Source of the DNA: JAQVXR01 sp050945755
Lineage (GTDB): Bacteria > Bacillota > Dehalobacteriia > Dehalobacteriales > Dehalobacteriaceae
Length of the DNA: 11,010 bases
Reading direction: 5' to 3'
Assembly (NCBI GenBank): GCA_050945755.1
Contig: JBMNTN010000062.1
Coordinates: 1 to 11,010, forward strand
A program made the position numbers and the translations under genes. This document shows positions 1-7,275 of the stretch, in pieces (the first letter of the stretch is position 1; every line of letters begins with the position of its first letter). The notes under the pieces were generated by a model that saw only the letters and a program-made list of their open reading frames with translations, was not told the DNA's origin and did not search any database.

Positions 1-40
1 GTTTATTGCTATTTTTTGTTTAATATTTATTATAAAAGAA

Positions 41-748
41 TTACCTAACCCATTTTTTGATTTTAAATCTTTCCAGATAATAACCATATACCAGTACAGA
101 AAAAGCAAAAAACCAAGGAATAAGAATACCCCAGAAATCGCCTGTATAACTGATTATATTGAGTGCGTTGTCATGGATAATCATACTTATGGCAGTATGG
201 GCAAGTGCCATCCCACCCAAATAAATGACAAAAGGTTGCCGGTTCATTAATCCTGCCAGCCAAGTCGAACCAAATACCAAAATCGGAATAGATAACATCA
301 AACCAAATATCACCAACCAAATCTGACCGTGGGCGGCACCTGCCACCCCCATCACATTATCAAAAGCCATTGATAAATCAGCAACAATAATAGTGCCAAC
401 TGCCCTAAAAAAACGGTTAGATCCGGAAACATGAGTAGTTTCTACCACGTTAGTATTTAATAATTTCCAGGTAATCCAGATTAGGAGTAGTCCTCCGACA
501 GCCCTTAAATATTTCATGGATAACAAATAGACAGCAAAAATTGTAAAAATAACGCGTAATAGAATTGCTGCTCCTGTCCCTACTACTGCAGCTTTTTTTT
601 GTAAGTTCTTAGGCAGATCCCGAATTGCCATGCCAATAACTGCGGCATTATCTCCGCTTAAAACCAAGTCAATAATACTAATCGATAAAATGGCTGCTGC
701 CGTCTCCCACATCCAAATAAAAAAGGGTGTGTCCCCCAGTATTTGCAC
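41..748 (-). CDS. TerC/YjbE-family integral membrane protein
   Basis: A 235-aa polytopic membrane protein of the TerC family (YjbE-like branch). Family members are linked to metal-ion handling, including manganese efflux, and to tellurium resistance; the substrate here is not known. The two family signatures are visible: DLVLSGDN (about residues 27-34) and DLSMAFDN (about 124-131), each with acidic residues inside hydrophobic segments as expected for an ion path, and there are about seven hydrophobic stretches. The open frame extends upstream to an ATG at 817, but that ATG has no ribosome binding site. I chose the GTG at 746-748, which has AAAGGAG eight bases upstream and gives a length close to family members. 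The gene follows the operon terminator and a long gap, so it is probably transcribed separately and is not part of the propionate pathway. The family call is firm and the start is moderately supported. Confidence 0.85.
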   Translation of the reverse strand: MQILGDTPFFIWMWETAAAILSISIIDLVLSGDNAAVIGMAIRDLPKNLQKKAAVVGTGAAILLRVIFTIFAVYLLSMKYLRAVGGLLLIWITWKLLNTNVVETTHVSGSNRFFRAVGTIIVADLSMAFDNVMGVAGAAHGQIWLVIFGLMLSIPILVFGSTWLAGLMNRQPFVIYLGGMALAHTAISMIIHDNALNIISYTGDFWGILIPWFFAFSVLVYGYYLERFKIKKWVR

Positions 749-756
749 AGATTCTG

Positions 757-763
757 CTCCTTT
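757..763 (-). promoter_or_regulatory. Ribosome binding site deciding the TerC-family GTG start
   Basis: AAAGGAG on the minus strand sits eight bases before the GTG at 746-748. The longer alternative ATG at 817 is preceded by a sequence with no Shine-Dalgarno match. Translation from the GTG removes a 23-residue polar extension that is not typical of the family. Confidence 0.55.
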
Positions 764-985
764 CACTTCCAATACTACTTTTGGAAATCCTTCCTTTAAA
801 ATCCCTTCTTCATACATATGTGGGGATTTAAATTTTTTTACAAGAAAGCTTAGACAACTTTTTTGTTTTCAAGGATTTCCGGTATATATTGAAAATAATT
901 CCACAAAATCCGCTAACAAATATGCCAGGTTAACCCCTTCAGATCGTAAGAGAGATACTCATCTTTGCTCATAAGCTTATAAATT
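764..985. other. Intergenic leader between operon terminator and TerC-family gene
   Basis: AT-rich region between the operon terminator and the TerC-family gene. It must hold the promoter of that gene if it is transcribed separately, but I see no convincing -35/-10 pair. TerC-family genes are often preceded by the yybP-ykoY manganese riboswitch. I looked for its conserved purine-rich helix-flanking elements on the minus strand and did not recognise them. A perfect 10-bp palindrome (ATAAGCTTAT) lies at 971-980. Open frames on either strand here show no family resemblance and no ribosome binding site. Confidence 0.4.
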
Positions 986-1010
986 AAGAAAGCGCATGAA
1001 TATGCGCTTC
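986..1010 (-). terminator. Intrinsic terminator of the suc-mcm-mmd operon (possibly bidirectional)
   Basis: A perfect 8-bp inverted repeat (AAGCGCAT at 990-997, ATGCGCTT at 1002-1009) with a 4-base loop lies about 37 bases after the stop codon of the last operon gene. On the minus strand it is followed by an interrupted T-rich stretch (TTTCTTAATTT). On the plus strand a seven-T run follows a few bases after the stem, so it may act in both directions. Its position between a closed operon and an independent gene fits transcription termination. Confidence 0.65.
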
Positions 1011-1045
1011 CTGGTTTTTTTATGAATATATGCATTGCCAAAATG

Positions 1046-2215
1046 TCACATATACAAAGTAAGAAATACACCGGCCGCAACAGCTGTTCCAATAACCCCG
1101 GCCACGTTTGGTCCCATCGCATGCATCAACAAGAAATTCCTTGGGTTTTCTTGCTGGCCTATTTTTTGCACAACACGGGCAGCCATGGGGACAGCGGATA
1201 CACCGGCAGCACCAATCAATGGGTTCATTTTATCCTTCTTAATAAAGAGGTTCATCAGCTTGGCCAACAAAACTCCGCCTCCTGTTCCGCCGGCAAAAGC
1301 GAAGGCTCCAAGCAGGAAAATCCCGATGGTCTTCCAGTTCAAGAAGGCTTCTGCGGTAGCGGTAGCTCCAACAGTTGTGCCCAGGAAAATAGTTACAATA
1401 TTCATCAATGCATTCTGCGCGGTATCAGACAACCTTTCCACTACTCCACATTCTTTAAAGAGGTTCCCCAGCATTAACATACCGATTAACGGAGTTGCAC
1501 TCGGTAAAACCAGAGAAACAATTATAGCAGTAACAATTGGAAAGATAATTTTTGTTGTTTTACTTACCGGCTTTAACTGTTTCATGACAATCTGCCGTTC
1601 CGCCTTAGTTGTAAATAGTTTAGCTACCGGCGGGATAATGATCGGCACCAAAGCCATATATGAATATGCGGCTACAGCAATCGGTCCTAGTAGGTGCGGC
1701 GCCATTCTTGTTGATAAAAAGATTGCTGTTGGCCCATCAGCACCTCCGATAATCCCAATGGATGCTGCTTCCGGTGGAGTGTAACCCATAAAAAGGGCAC
1801 CCCAGAATGTGAGAAAGACACCTAACTGAGCGGCAGCCCCGAGCAGAAGGCTCTTGGGGTTGGCAATCAAGGGACCGAAATCGGTCATGGCACCAACGCC
1901 TAAGAAAATCAGCGGTGGGAATATTCCCAGGGCATCTCCTTGGAAAAGGTACCAGAGCAACCCACCGATTTCTTTTACCACCGGGATGCCGTCCGCTCCA
2001 AGTTCCATAACCGGCGGATTCATAATCCCGGAAATCGGAATATTGGCAAGCAGCATCCCAAAGCCGATGGGAACGAGTAGTAATGGCTCAAACCCCTTCT
2101 TGACAGCCAAATAAATAAGCAAGCAGGCCACACCAATCATTAATACATGGCCTAATGTTAAGTTAACAAATCCTGTTGTTTCTAAAAAACCTGCAAAACT
2201 ATCTAAAATCCCCAC
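1046..2215 (-). CDS. mmdB: Na+-translocating methylmalonyl-CoA decarboxylase, beta subunit (OadB/GcdB/MmdB family)
   Basis: A 389-aa integral membrane subunit of the Na+-pumping decarboxylase family. In this family the beta subunit decarboxylates the carboxybiotin of the carrier protein and moves Na+ across the cytoplasmic membrane. The protein is hydrophobic throughout with about ten membrane segments. It carries the conserved GGADGPTAIF motif (about 158-167), whose Asp160 matches the aspartate essential for Na+ transport in characterised OadB. Further conserved glycine-rich stretches are GTTVGATATAEAFL (about 279-292), AGGTGGG (308-314) and MGPNVAGVIG (367-376). Length is usual for the family. 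Translation starts at a GTG (2213-2215) preceded by GGGGGAG at good spacing. It follows the biotin carrier gene by 36 bases and is the last gene of the operon. Family assignment is certain. Assignment to methylmalonyl-CoA, not oxaloacetate or glutaconyl-CoA, rests on the neighbouring mutase and epimerase. Confidence 0.93.
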   Translation of the reverse strand: MGILDSFAGFLETTGFVNLTLGHVLMIGVACLLIYLAVKKGFEPLLLVPIGFGMLLANIPISGIMNPPVMELGADGIPVVKEIGGLLWYLFQGDALGIFPPLIFLGVGAMTDFGPLIANPKSLLLGAAAQLGVFLTFWGALFMGYTPPEAASIGIIGGADGPTAIFLSTRMAPHLLGPIAVAAYSYMALVPIIIPPVAKLFTTKAERQIVMKQLKPVSKTTKIIFPIVTAIIVSLVLPSATPLIGMLMLGNLFKECGVVERLSDTAQNALMNIVTIFLGTTVGATATAEAFLNWKTIGIFLLGAFAFAGGTGGGVLLAKLMNLFIKKDKMNPLIGAAGVSAVPMAARVVQKIGQQENPRNFLLMHAMGPNVAGVIGTAVAAGVFLTLYM

Positions 2216-2251
2216 TTTGTTCTCCCCCTATCAACACTTTAAACTGCACCT

Positions 2252-2635
2252 TTAACCCATTGTAAATAACAAATCGCCTGTTTGAACACTTTCTCCTTTT
2301 TTAACTGGGATACTCTTCACAGTACCATCCTGGGGAGCAACAACTTCGTTTTCCATTTTCATCGCTTCAAGTACTAATACTAAATCTCCGGCTTTAACAG
2401 CCTGACCTTCTTTGGCTACAATATTTAAAACTGTGCCAGGCAGCGGGCTGGTAACTTCATTGGCGCCACCGGTAGCGGCCGGTTTCGGAGCGGCCGGTGC
2501 AGGTGCAGGTGCGGCCGGCCTTGGTGCAACCGGTCTTGGTGCAGCAGCAGGAACAGATGCAGGTGCTGCTCCCCCAATTTCTTCTATTTCCACATCAAAT
2601 GCTTCACCGTTTACGATTACATTAAACTTCTTCAT
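2252..2635 (-). CDS. mmdC: Biotin carboxyl carrier protein, gamma subunit of methylmalonyl-CoA decarboxylase
   Basis: A 127-aa biotinyl carrier that shuttles CO2 from the carboxyltransferase (alpha) to the membrane decarboxylase (beta). It has a short N-terminal segment (about 1-20), an Ala/Pro-rich flexible linker (about 22-56), and a C-terminal biotinyl-lipoyl domain with the biotinylation motif EAMKMEN, in which Lys93 is the expected biotin site (codon at 2357-2359). Length and layout match MmdC/GcdC-type carriers. The start was set at the ATG at 2633-2635, whose A overlaps the TGA stop of the preceding gene (TGATG), suggesting translational coupling. An in-frame TTG one codon upstream is possible. 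The linker DNA is distinctly GC-rich and repetitive compared with its surroundings, as is common for Ala-Pro linkers. The carrier belongs to the decarboxylase, because no biotin carboxylase is encoded nearby. Confidence 0.93.
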   Translation of the reverse strand: MKKFNVIVNGEAFDVEIEEIGGAAPASVPAAAPRPVAPRPAAPAPAPAAPKPAATGGANEVTSPLPGTVLNIVAKEGQAVKAGDLVLVLEAMKMENEVVAPQDGTVKSIPVKKGESVQTGDLLFTMG

Positions 2636-3045
2636 CAACTAATTCCCCTTTCTGTATATCGTTGACGCGTAGCGATAATATCATTGGTACCCATTAGAGC
2701 CCAGACAGGCTGCCCATCTTGAGCACGACGGATTGAGGCAAATTTAAATTCACTGGCAGTTTTCCCGGTCATCATGCAAACAGCTGCCGTTATCGCCGCT
2801 ACAACAGCAGGTGAAATGCCTTGCTCAACTTTTGCCGTTGTGTCAGTCCCAGTTGCCTCAACCACCGGAGTCGGAACAGCCGGGGCTTTAACTACAGGTT
2901 CAGCTTTTTTTTTTGCCAAAGTGGCATCTATTCCTTTATCAAGCAGTCCAATAACAATGGATAAAAAGATCAATATGGTAAACACCACGCCCATACCAAT
3001 AAAGGTTGTGGAAATACCTTCCGCCATAAATTCCATTGCTTGCAT
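2635..3045 (-). CDS. mmdD: OadG-family small membrane subunit (delta) of methylmalonyl-CoA decarboxylase
   Basis: A 136-aa small subunit that holds the Na+-pump decarboxylase complex together. It has one N-terminal transmembrane helix (about residues 12-35) followed by a charged segment, a Pro/Ala/Val-rich linker (about 47-66), and a C-terminal region with the stretch ISPAVVAAITAAVCMM (about 77-92) that recurs in longer OadG/MmdD proteins. The ATG is preceded by AAGGAGGTG at ideal spacing, and this ribosome binding site abuts the stop codon of the alpha subunit gene 14 bases upstream. Its position between the carboxyltransferase and the biotin carrier matches the mmdA-D-C-B order known from Propionigenium modestum. 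Sequence conservation in this family is weak, so the call relies on the hydrophobicity pattern plus context. Confidence 0.85.
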   Translation of the reverse strand: MQAMEFMAEGISTTFIGMGVVFTILIFLSIVIGLLDKGIDATLAKKKAEPVVKAPAVPTPVVEATGTDTTAKVEQGISPAVVAAITAAVCMMTGKTASEFKFASIRRAQDGQPVWALMGTNDIIATRQRYTERGIS

Positions 3046-3059
3046 CTTTTCCCACCTCC

Positions 3060-4610
3060 TTAAACCGGAAGATTGCCATGTTTCTTACCGGGACGTGTTT
3101 CCCTCTTAGTAAGAAGCATTTCCAAAGATTTGATTAAGTATGGTCTGGTTTTTTCCGGTTCAATGACAATATCAGCAAATCCACGGGCTGCGGCGCAATA
3201 AGGATTTGAGAATCTCTCTTCATATTCGGCAATCTTTTCTTTCCGTTTTTCTGCAGGATTTTCCGCTTTTTCAATTTCCTTACGGAAGACGATATTCGCT
3301 GCACCCTGTGCTCCCATAACAGCAATCTGAGCAGTCGGCCAAGCAATCGCCATATCTGCTCCAAGAGACTTTGCACACATTGCCAAGTAAGCTCCACCGT
3401 ACGCTTTACGGGTAATTAGCTGCAATTTGGGTACTGTTGCCTCGGAATAGGCATAAAGAAGCTTTGCCCCATGTCGGATAATCCCGCCATGTTCCTGCGC
3501 TACTCCAGGAAGATAGCCTGGAGTATCAACGATGGTCAAAAGGGGAATTCCAAAGGCGTCACAAAATCGAATAAAGCGGCTCGCCTTATCGGAACAGTTA
3601 ATATCAAGACATCCTGCCATCACTTTAGGCTGATTGGCAATAACCCCCACAGCCCGTCCATTTAGGCGGAGGAATCCAATAACTATGTTTTTTGCCCAAT
3701 ATGGCTGCACTTCAAAAAAGTCTCGGTCATCGGCAATGGCTGTGATTACATCCATCATATCATAAGCTTTGTTCGGGTCATCAGGAACCACGGTTTTTAA
3801 TATCTCATCCATGCGGTCAACCGCATCATCAGTTGCCACCACAGGCACTTGATCCAGGTTATTTGAAGGCAGGTAGCTCAGAAGTTTTTTAATCTGGGCA
3901 ATACATTCTTCTTCATCAACCGCATAAAAATGAGCATTTCCACTCACCTGATTATGGGCCATGGCACCCCCCAGGGCTTCTGCCGTCACTTGTTCCCCGG
4001 TAACTGATTTTATCACCTGTGGGCCGGTAATAAACATCTGGCTGGTTTGATCGACCATAAAAATATAGTCTGTTAAGGCTGGGGAATAAACGGCACCACC
4101 GGCGCAGGGACCCATGATTACAGATAACTGGGGAACAACACCTGATGCCAGCGTATTACGCTTAAAAATTTCTCCGTATCCATTTAGAGCATCGACGCCT
4201 TCCTGAATGCGTGCACCACCGGAATCATTAATGCCAATAAATGGGGCTCCCATCTTTACTGCTAAATCCATTGCCTTGCAGATTTTAGCCGCATGCATTT
4301 CCCCTAAGGAACCACCCAGGACGGTAAAGTCCTGGGAAAAGAGGTAAACGAGTCGACCATCGATAGTGCCATAACCTGTTACAACACCTTCACCGGGAGC
4401 CTCAACTTCTTGCATCCCAAACTCAACACCCCGGTGTTCCACAAATTGATCTATTTCTACAAAACTGCCTTCATCCAAGAGCTTTTCGATCCGCTCCCGG
4501 GCAGTTAATTTGCCGGCCTTATGCTGCTTCTCAATCCTTTTGGGGCCGCCCCCTAAAAGAACTTTCTCGCGCTTTTTGGCTAATTTGGCTAATTTTTCTT
4601 CTCTGGACAT
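3060..4610 (-). CDS. mmdA: Methylmalonyl-CoA decarboxylase, carboxyltransferase alpha subunit
   Basis: A 516-aa biotin-dependent acyl-CoA carboxyltransferase. It transfers the carboxyl group of (S)-methylmalonyl-CoA to biotin on the carrier protein, releasing propionyl-CoA, or the reverse. Both crotonase-like halves are present. The N half has GGSLGEMHAAK (99-109), DSGGARIQEG (129-138) and GPCAGGAVYSPA (167-178); the C half has DTPGYLPG (362-369), KAYGGAYLAM (402-411) and MGAQGAANI (432-440), which supply the acyl-CoA and biotin oxyanion holes. Length is typical for MmdA, PccB and the transcarboxylase 12S subunit. There is no biotin carboxylase in the window, while OadG- and OadB-type membrane subunits follow directly, which favours the Na+-pump decarboxylase over propionyl-CoA carboxylase. 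The start is an ATG with AGGAGGT upstream; the gene lies 19 bases after the epimerase. A 12S-type transcarboxylase role is a less likely alternative. Confidence 0.93.
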   Translation of the reverse strand: MSREEKLAKLAKKREKVLLGGGPKRIEKQHKAGKLTARERIEKLLDEGSFVEIDQFVEHRGVEFGMQEVEAPGEGVVTGYGTIDGRLVYLFSQDFTVLGGSLGEMHAAKICKAMDLAVKMGAPFIGINDSGGARIQEGVDALNGYGEIFKRNTLASGVVPQLSVIMGPCAGGAVYSPALTDYIFMVDQTSQMFITGPQVIKSVTGEQVTAEALGGAMAHNQVSGNAHFYAVDEEECIAQIKKLLSYLPSNNLDQVPVVATDDAVDRMDEILKTVVPDDPNKAYDMMDVITAIADDRDFFEVQPYWAKNIVIGFLRLNGRAVGVIANQPKVMAGCLDINCSDKASRFIRFCDAFGIPLLTIVDTPGYLPGVAQEHGGIIRHGAKLLYAYSEATVPKLQLITRKAYGGAYLAMCAKSLGADMAIAWPTAQIAVMGAQGAANIVFRKEIEKAENPAEKRKEKIAEYEERFSNPYCAAARGFADIVIEPEKTRPYLIKSLEMLLTKRETRPGKKHGNLPV

Positions 4611-4629
4611 AACCCATACCTCCTAAGCT

Positions 4630-5031
4630 CTAATCACGCTGGCACAGTTCCACTAACGTCCCAAAGGTTGCCTTCGGGTGCAGGAATGCGATTTTGGCAC
4701 CTCCCGCTCCAATGCGCGGTTTTTCGTCAATCAGACGGACACCTTGCGCCTTTAATTTTGCTAATGCTTCTTCAATATTGTCCACGCGAAATGCCACGTG
4801 CTGAATCCCTTCACCCTTTTTCTCAATGAATTTAGCAATTGCGCCGCTCGGGTCGGTTGATTCTAATAATTCTACTTCACTCTCACCAATCGGCAGGAAA
4901 GCAGTTTTTACTTTCTGTTCCGCAACTTCTTCTATCCCGGTCACTTTCAAGCCCATTGTTTCTTCCCAGAATTTCCGGGCTTCTTCAATACTTTTTACAG
5001 CAACTCCGATATGATCTATTTTGGAAATCAT
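4630..5031 (-). CDS. mce: Methylmalonyl-CoA epimerase
   Basis: A 133-aa vicinal-oxygen-chelate protein that interconverts (R)- and (S)-methylmalonyl-CoA, joining the mutase (R-specific) to the decarboxylase (S-specific). The two beta-alpha-beta-beta-beta modules are visible: the first opens with KIDHIGVAV carrying His7, the second with GIQHVAFRV carrying His78, and the C-terminus has GTLVELC with Glu128. These correspond to metal ligands of characterised epimerases. The length is that of the family. An AGGAGGGG ribosome binding site precedes the ATG. Spacing is 15 bases after the B12-binding mutase subunit and 19 bases before mmdA, so it is within the operon. Context and motifs agree, so another glyoxalase-fold function is unlikely. 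Confidence 0.95.
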   Translation of the reverse strand: MISKIDHIGVAVKSIEEARKFWEETMGLKVTGIEEVAEQKVKTAFLPIGESEVELLESTDPSGAIAKFIEKKGEGIQHVAFRVDNIEEALAKLKAQGVRLIDEKPRIGAGGAKIAFLHPKATFGTLVELCQRD

Positions 5032-5046
5032 CTGCTCCCCTCCTAT

Positions 5047-5442
5047 TTATTTTACATTCGCATTAATATAATCAATAATATCCTGTGTGGACGTACCAGG
5101 GGTAAATATTTCAGATATTCCCGCTTCCTTCAGAGCCGGAATATCATCGTCCGGAATAATCCCACCGCCAATTACGAGGACATCATTAACCCCTTGTTCC
5201 TTCAATAATTCAATTACCGGCGGGAACAATGCCAGGTGCGCACCGGATAAAATGCTTAAACCAATCACCTGAACGTCCTCCTGGACTGCAGTTTCCACAA
5301 TTGCTTCCGGAGTCTGACGCAAGCCCGTATAAATAACTTCCATTCCTGCATCCCGCAGAGCCTGGGCAATAACCTTGGCTCCCCGATCGTGTCCATCCAA
5401 ACCGGGTTTTGCTACTAATACCCTAATCTTTTTATCTGACAT
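5047..5442 (-). CDS. mcmA2: Methylmalonyl-CoA mutase, small B12-binding subunit
   Basis: A 131-aa cobalamin-binding domain protein that forms the C-terminal half of a split methylmalonyl-CoA mutase. The lower-ligand motif DGHDRG (DxHxxG) is at about residues 16-21, providing the histidine that displaces dimethylbenzimidazole. Typical SxL and GGG elements follow (GLSILSG and VIGGGIIPDDD). The protein is a stand-alone domain of the size expected for the split form found in archaea and many Clostridia, in contrast to fused MutB. The start is an ATG behind GGGAGGG. It lies 13 bases after the catalytic subunit and 15 before the epimerase, which implies co-expression in the needed stoichiometry. 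No adenosylation or MeaB-type chaperone gene is adjacent. Confidence 0.95.
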   Translation of the reverse strand: MSDKKIRVLVAKPGLDGHDRGAKVIAQALRDAGMEVIYTGLRQTPEAIVETAVQEDVQVIGLSILSGAHLALFPPVIELLKEQGVNDVLVIGGGIIPDDDIPALKEAGISEIFTPGTSTQDIIDYINANVK

Positions 5443-5455
5443 CTTCTTCCCTCCC

Positions 5456-7132
5456 TTAAAGTACTACCGCAGCTTGGTACTCGCCAAATTCTTTTCTCAA
5501 CACATTGCAGATTTCACCCAGAGTAGCATAGACTTTTACGGCATCAATAATGAAAGGCATTAAGTTGGCATCAGTCTTTGCCGCTTCTTCCAGAGCCTGT
5601 AAGGATTTCTGCACGGCTTCATTATCTCTTTCATCCCGAACCTTAGTCGTCTTGGAAACTTGGAATTTCTCAACCGCCGGATCAACCTTCAAGAGATCCT
5701 TCGGAGGTTCTTCCTCCATCTGGAATTTGTTTACACCGATTACAACCTGTTCGCCACTTTCAATCGCCTTTTGATATCTGTAGGCACTTTCATGGATTTC
5801 TTTCTGCATATATCCTAACTCAATAGCCTTAGGAGCACCGCCCAGTTCATCAATTTTGTTAATGTATTCCCAAACTTTTGCTTCAATCTCATCTGTTAGT
5901 TTTTCAACGTAATAAGAACCACCCATAGGATCAACCGTATCAGTTGCCCCAATTTCATATCCAATGACCTGCTGAGTCCGTAATGCAATCAGCACAGAAT
6001 GCTCAGTCGGAAGAGCAAGAGCCTCATCTCTTGAGTTGGTATGCAAGGACTGGGTCCCGCCTAATACTGCACTAAGAGCCTGGAAAGCTACCCGCATAAT
6101 ATTTACGTCCGGCTGCTGAGCTGTCAATGTGCAGCCCGCTGTTTGGGTATGGAAACGAAGCATCAATGATTTAGCGGATTTTGCGCCAAAACGTTCCTTC
6201 ATCACTTTTGCCCAAATGCGACGTGCTGCTCTGAACTTGGCAATCTCTTCAAAGAAGTTTAAGTGGGCATTAAAGAAGAATGAAAGACGAGGTGCAAATT
6301 GGTCAACATCCAATCCGGCTTTAATTGCCGCATCAACATAGGCAATACCGTCTGCCAATGTAAATGCTACTTCCTGCACAGCAGAAGCACCAGCTTCACG
6401 GATATGATAACCGGAAATACTGATAGTATTCCAGTTAGGAACATTTTTTGCACAATATTCAAAGATATTGGTAATTAGTCTCATAGAGGGTGACGGCGGG
6501 AAAATATATGTTCCACGCGCTACATATTCCTTGAGAATATCATTCTGAATAGTCCCTTTTAATTTTTCCGGAGTAACACCCTGTTTCTCCCCGACAGCAA
6601 TATACATCGCCAAAAGTACGGCAGCCGGAGCATTGATGGTCATCGAAGTACTCACTTTATCAAGAGGAATCCCATCAAACAAAATCTCCATATCTTTTAA
6701 GGAGTCAATGGCAACCCCTACTTTCCCCACTTCACCGCGGGACATAGAATCATCTGAGTCATAACCAATTTGTGTGGGAAGGTCAAAAGCACAGCTTAAT
6801 CCGGTTTGCCCTTGATCTAAGAGGTACTTAAACCTTTCATTGGTTTCTTCAGCAGAACCAAATCCCGCATACTGCCGCATTGTCCAGAGCCTTCCACGGT
6901 ACATAGTGGGCTGCACCCCACGGGTATATGGGTAACTTCCCGGGAAACCAAGTTTTTCTTCATAATCGTATTCACCAAGATCAGCCGGAGTATAAGTCCG
7001 GTCAATTTTAATCTGGGAATCCGTTGAAAACTCTGGTTTTCTTTCTGGTCTCTTTTTGAGAGCTGCTTCCTGCTTTTCCATCCACTCCTTTTTTTTCGAC
7101 TGTAATTCTGTCATTTTGGTGGCATCAAACAT
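5456..7132 (-). CDS. mcmA1: Methylmalonyl-CoA mutase, large catalytic subunit
   Basis: A 558-aa substrate-binding TIM-barrel subunit of adenosylcobalamin-dependent methylmalonyl-CoA mutase, catalysing (R)-methylmalonyl-CoA <-> succinyl-CoA. The family signature TMYRGRLWTMRQYAGF covers about 76-91. The residues separating methylmalonyl-CoA mutase from isobutyryl-CoA mutase match the former: Tyr78 in PTMYRG (Phe in IcmA) and Arg206 in VARGTYIFPP (Gln in IcmA). The catalytic histidine is His243 in SGYHIREAG. The cobalamin domain is absent and supplied by the next gene, so the enzyme is of the split type. The start ATG follows AAGGAGG at good spacing. The gene comes 143 bases after sucD, the largest gap inside the operon, so an additional promoter or processing site there is possible. 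Confidence 0.96.
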   Translation of the reverse strand: MFDATKMTELQSKKKEWMEKQEAALKKRPERKPEFSTDSQIKIDRTYTPADLGEYDYEEKLGFPGSYPYTRGVQPTMYRGRLWTMRQYAGFGSAEETNERFKYLLDQGQTGLSCAFDLPTQIGYDSDDSMSRGEVGKVGVAIDSLKDMEILFDGIPLDKVSTSMTINAPAAVLLAMYIAVGEKQGVTPEKLKGTIQNDILKEYVARGTYIFPPSPSMRLITNIFEYCAKNVPNWNTISISGYHIREAGASAVQEVAFTLADGIAYVDAAIKAGLDVDQFAPRLSFFFNAHLNFFEEIAKFRAARRIWAKVMKERFGAKSAKSLMLRFHTQTAGCTLTAQQPDVNIMRVAFQALSAVLGGTQSLHTNSRDEALALPTEHSVLIALRTQQVIGYEIGATDTVDPMGGSYYVEKLTDEIEAKVWEYINKIDELGGAPKAIELGYMQKEIHESAYRYQKAIESGEQVVIGVNKFQMEEEPPKDLLKVDPAVEKFQVSKTTKVRDERDNEAVQKSLQALEEAAKTDANLMPFIIDAVKVYATLGEICNVLRKEFGEYQAAVVL

Positions 7133-7275
7133 TCAACAATTCCTCCTTTATGTTCGATTTTGCATAACACCCGTTTCTATTCATAGTACCGACAAAAAAG
7201 CACATACTAGCTTTCCCTGTAATTTCTGTTTTTCCTTCTTTTTTGAGGCCTTACGACAATAATTCTAATCTTGTG
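7133..7275. other. 143-bp spacer between sucD and mutase with weak hairpin
   Basis: The only long gap inside the operon. On the minus strand a purine-rich tract is followed by a weak stem (AAAGC at 7210-7214 and GCTTT at 7197-7201) running into a T stretch. It could act as a partial terminator or attenuator, but the stem is only about 5 bp. I see no B12-box (GCCACTG-like) element, so a cobalamin riboswitch is not supported, and no convincing promoter. Confidence 0.3.

Noticed and set aside
764..985. Possible yybP-ykoY manganese riboswitch before the TerC-family gene
   Set aside because: Expected from the gene family, but I could not recognise the conserved elements on the minus strand. A covariance-model search would be decisive.
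913..1122. Minus-strand 69-codon frame overlapping the end of mmdB and the terminator
   Set aside because: It spans the operon terminator hairpin, overlaps a real gene in another frame and has no recognisable family or ribosome binding site.
1035..1784. Plus-strand open frame of 249 codons opposite the decarboxylase beta subunit gene
   Set aside because: It is antisense to a strongly conserved membrane subunit, has no ribosome binding site, and its composition is that of a reverse-complement shadow. The same holds for the other plus-strand frames in the window.
2470..2575. GGTGCA-type tandem repeat as a mobile or regulatory repeat
   Set aside because: It is explained by Ala/Pro codons of the biotin carrier linker.
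2412..2642. Ala/Gly-rich plus-strand frame opposite the biotin carrier linker
   Set aside because: It is the antisense of the GC-rich Ala-Pro linker of the biotin carrier; low complexity, no independent coding evidence.
7133..7275. Possible cobalamin riboswitch before the B12-dependent mutase
   Set aside because: The gap is short and lacks a B12-box-like sequence; the mutase needs the cofactor but this does not imply riboswitch control.
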